From positions 1-6,025 of the forward strand of contig JAKAUH010000630.1 of assembly GCA_021818605.1 (NCBI GenBank): a DNA stretch of 6,025 nucleotides, written 5' to 3'. Below, in pieces: positions 5,243 through 6,025 of this stretch. A program made the translations under genes and the position numbers. The notes beneath the pieces were generated by a model. The model worked only from the letters and a program-made list of their open reading frames with translations, was not told where the DNA came from and made no database searches. Origin of the DNA: Planctomycetota bacterium. Lineage in GTDB: Bacteria; Planctomycetota; Planctomycetia; Isosphaerales; Isosphaeraceae. Each line of letters starts with the position of its first letter. Position 1 is the first letter of the stretch.

Positions 5243-5958
5243 TGAATCGACCGCGCCCGTTACGGATATTTGATCAGATCTATATGAAGCTGCCCGACAT
5301 GCTCCTGCAGGCGGAGTTGACGGCCCGCTGGTGTGACGGCAAGTCGGTGCTATTTATCGGCGACGGGGACGCAATCGCCTTGTCGATGATGCACTTGGCG
5401 TCTCAGGATCTGATCAAAGGGGGCAAGCCGTCACATGCCACGGTGCTAGACTTTGATGAGCGGATCGTCAACTCGATCAATCACTTCGCCCGCACATATC
5501 GCCTAACCGACCGAATCCACGCCGAGCTATACAACGTCGCCGACCCGCTACCGTACGAGCACTGGGGACGGCACGACGCCTTCTACACCAACCCGCCCTG
5601 GGGTGCCAGCAACCAAGGCGAGAGCGTGTGTGTTTTCGTCGAGCGCGGGATCGAAGGTGTTAAGCCAGCGGCGCTCGGCTTCATCATCATCGGCGACCAC
5701 CCCGCTTTTGCCTGGACTCACCAGGTTCTCCATACGACTCAGTCGCTCACACACGGCAAGGGCTTTATCGTAGCCGAGATGCTCCATGAATTCCACCGCT
5801 ACCATCTCGACGATTCGCCGGAGTTGACCTCCTGCTGCGTAGTCGTCAAGCGACGCGACGCAACCCCTTGTCCTTACGAGAGTAAGGCTCTGGATGAGGA
5901 GCGGCTCGTCAAGTTCTATGCAGTAGTTTCCCTGAAAACATACATAATCGAAGCCTAA
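5242..5958 (+). CDS. BpsA-like (DUF43) Rossmann-fold transferase / SAM-dependent methyltransferase-like enzyme
   Basis: This 238-residue protein has a SAM-type Rossmann fold: motif I VLFIGDGDAIALS (36-48), an acidic loop LDFDERI (69-75) and DAFYTNPPWG (112-121), followed by the FVERGIEGVKP stretch (132-142) and FIIIGDHP (147-154). This order matches the catalytic half of branched-chain polyamine synthase BpsA (bis-aminopropyl spermidine synthase family), which transfers aminopropyl groups from decarboxylated SAM. Two changes stand out. The usual GDDD-type motif is GDGD, and the expected DPP motif is NPPW, as in amino-methyltransferases acting on nitrogen. The N-terminal winged-helix part of full-length BpsA (about 350 residues in all) is absent. 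The substrate could be a polyamine, nucleic acid or protein. Translation probably depends on the overlapping 14-codon ORF. GC is clearly lower than in the left part, suggesting transfer. Family good, reaction unproven. Confidence 0.75.
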   Translation: MNRPRPLRIFDQIYMKLPDMLLQAELTARWCDGKSVLFIGDGDAIALSMMHLASQDLIKGGKPSHATVLDFDERIVNSINHFARTYRLTDRIHAELYNVADPLPYEHWGRHDAFYTNPPWGASNQGESVCVFVERGIEGVKPAALGFIIIGDHPAFAWTHQVLHTTQSLTHGKGFIVAEMLHEFHRYHLDDSPELTSCCVVVKRRDATPCPYESKALDEERLVKFYAVVSLKTYIIEA

Positions 5959-6025
5959 TGCGTACCGCCCCCGGTCGCCGCGGCGGCTCTACCTCGCCAC
6001 CGGGCGTCTCTGGCTGCTGCACAGG
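5958..6025 (+). CDS. Possible start of a further gene, cut by the window edge
   Basis: The stop of the transferase gene overlaps an ATG (TAATG, 5956-5960), the same arrangement as at its own start. The new frame stays open for 22 codons (MRTAPGRRGGSTSPPGVSGCC) to the window end. There is no ribosome site and no recognisable motif, and GC jumps to backbone level here. Other frames are also open, so this is only a candidate. Confidence 0.18.
   Translation, partial: MRTAPGRRGGSTSPPGVSGCCT

Noticed and set aside
5966..6006. Possible terminator stem after the transferase gene (CCGGT/ACCGG with flanking GC pairs)
   Set aside because: The pairing needs bulges and a large GC-rich loop, and no T-run follows; similar pairings are easy to find at this GC.

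Overview
The window is very GC-rich over most of its length (45 of 60 bases at 1501-1560). Its protein styles fit a high-GC environmental bacterium: a Tat-signal aldo/keto reductase and a helicase-associated (XPB/Ssl2-like) protein without a motor domain. I think a planctomycete is most likely, but this rests on protein style alone. No rRNA, intact tRNA, CRISPR array or transposase is visible.

Left part (1-3663), backbone-like. Bases 1-173 hold no convincing gene but contain a consensus TATAAT placed for a leaderless start at 174. The first gene (174-2429) looks chimeric. Its first ~73 codons are the start of a class I SAM methyltransferase, cut off just after the motif around the SAM ribose-binding acid. 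They run in frame into the C-terminal two thirds of a helicase-associated-domain protein. After a 214-base gap comes a complete Tat-exported aldo/keto reductase (2644-3663) with a full catalytic tetrad.

Middle (3664-4214). About 550 bases hold no supportable gene, but five inverted repeats. Three lie close together at 3898-3983, one with a 12-bp stem. The segment ends in an extended -10 promoter with a dyad over its spacer.

Right part (4215-5958), a compact cassette of lower GC (32 of 60 at 4381-4440, 33 of 60 at 5461-5520). It encodes an ImmA/IrrE-type metallopeptidase-like protein whose zinc motif reads HELGQ instead of HELGH, a small two-helix membrane protein overlapping it by one base, a 14-codon ORF, and a Rossmann-fold transferase resembling the catalytic half of branched-polyamine synthase BpsA, with an NPPW motif. 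The 14-codon ORF and the transferase are joined by a TAATG stop/start overlap, and another TAATG lies at the end of the transferase gene. GC rises again after 5958. The layout suggests a horizontally acquired co-expressed unit: a protease/sensor, a membrane protein and a SAM- or dcSAM-using enzyme. A stress-response or anti-phage role is a hypothesis from this architecture only.
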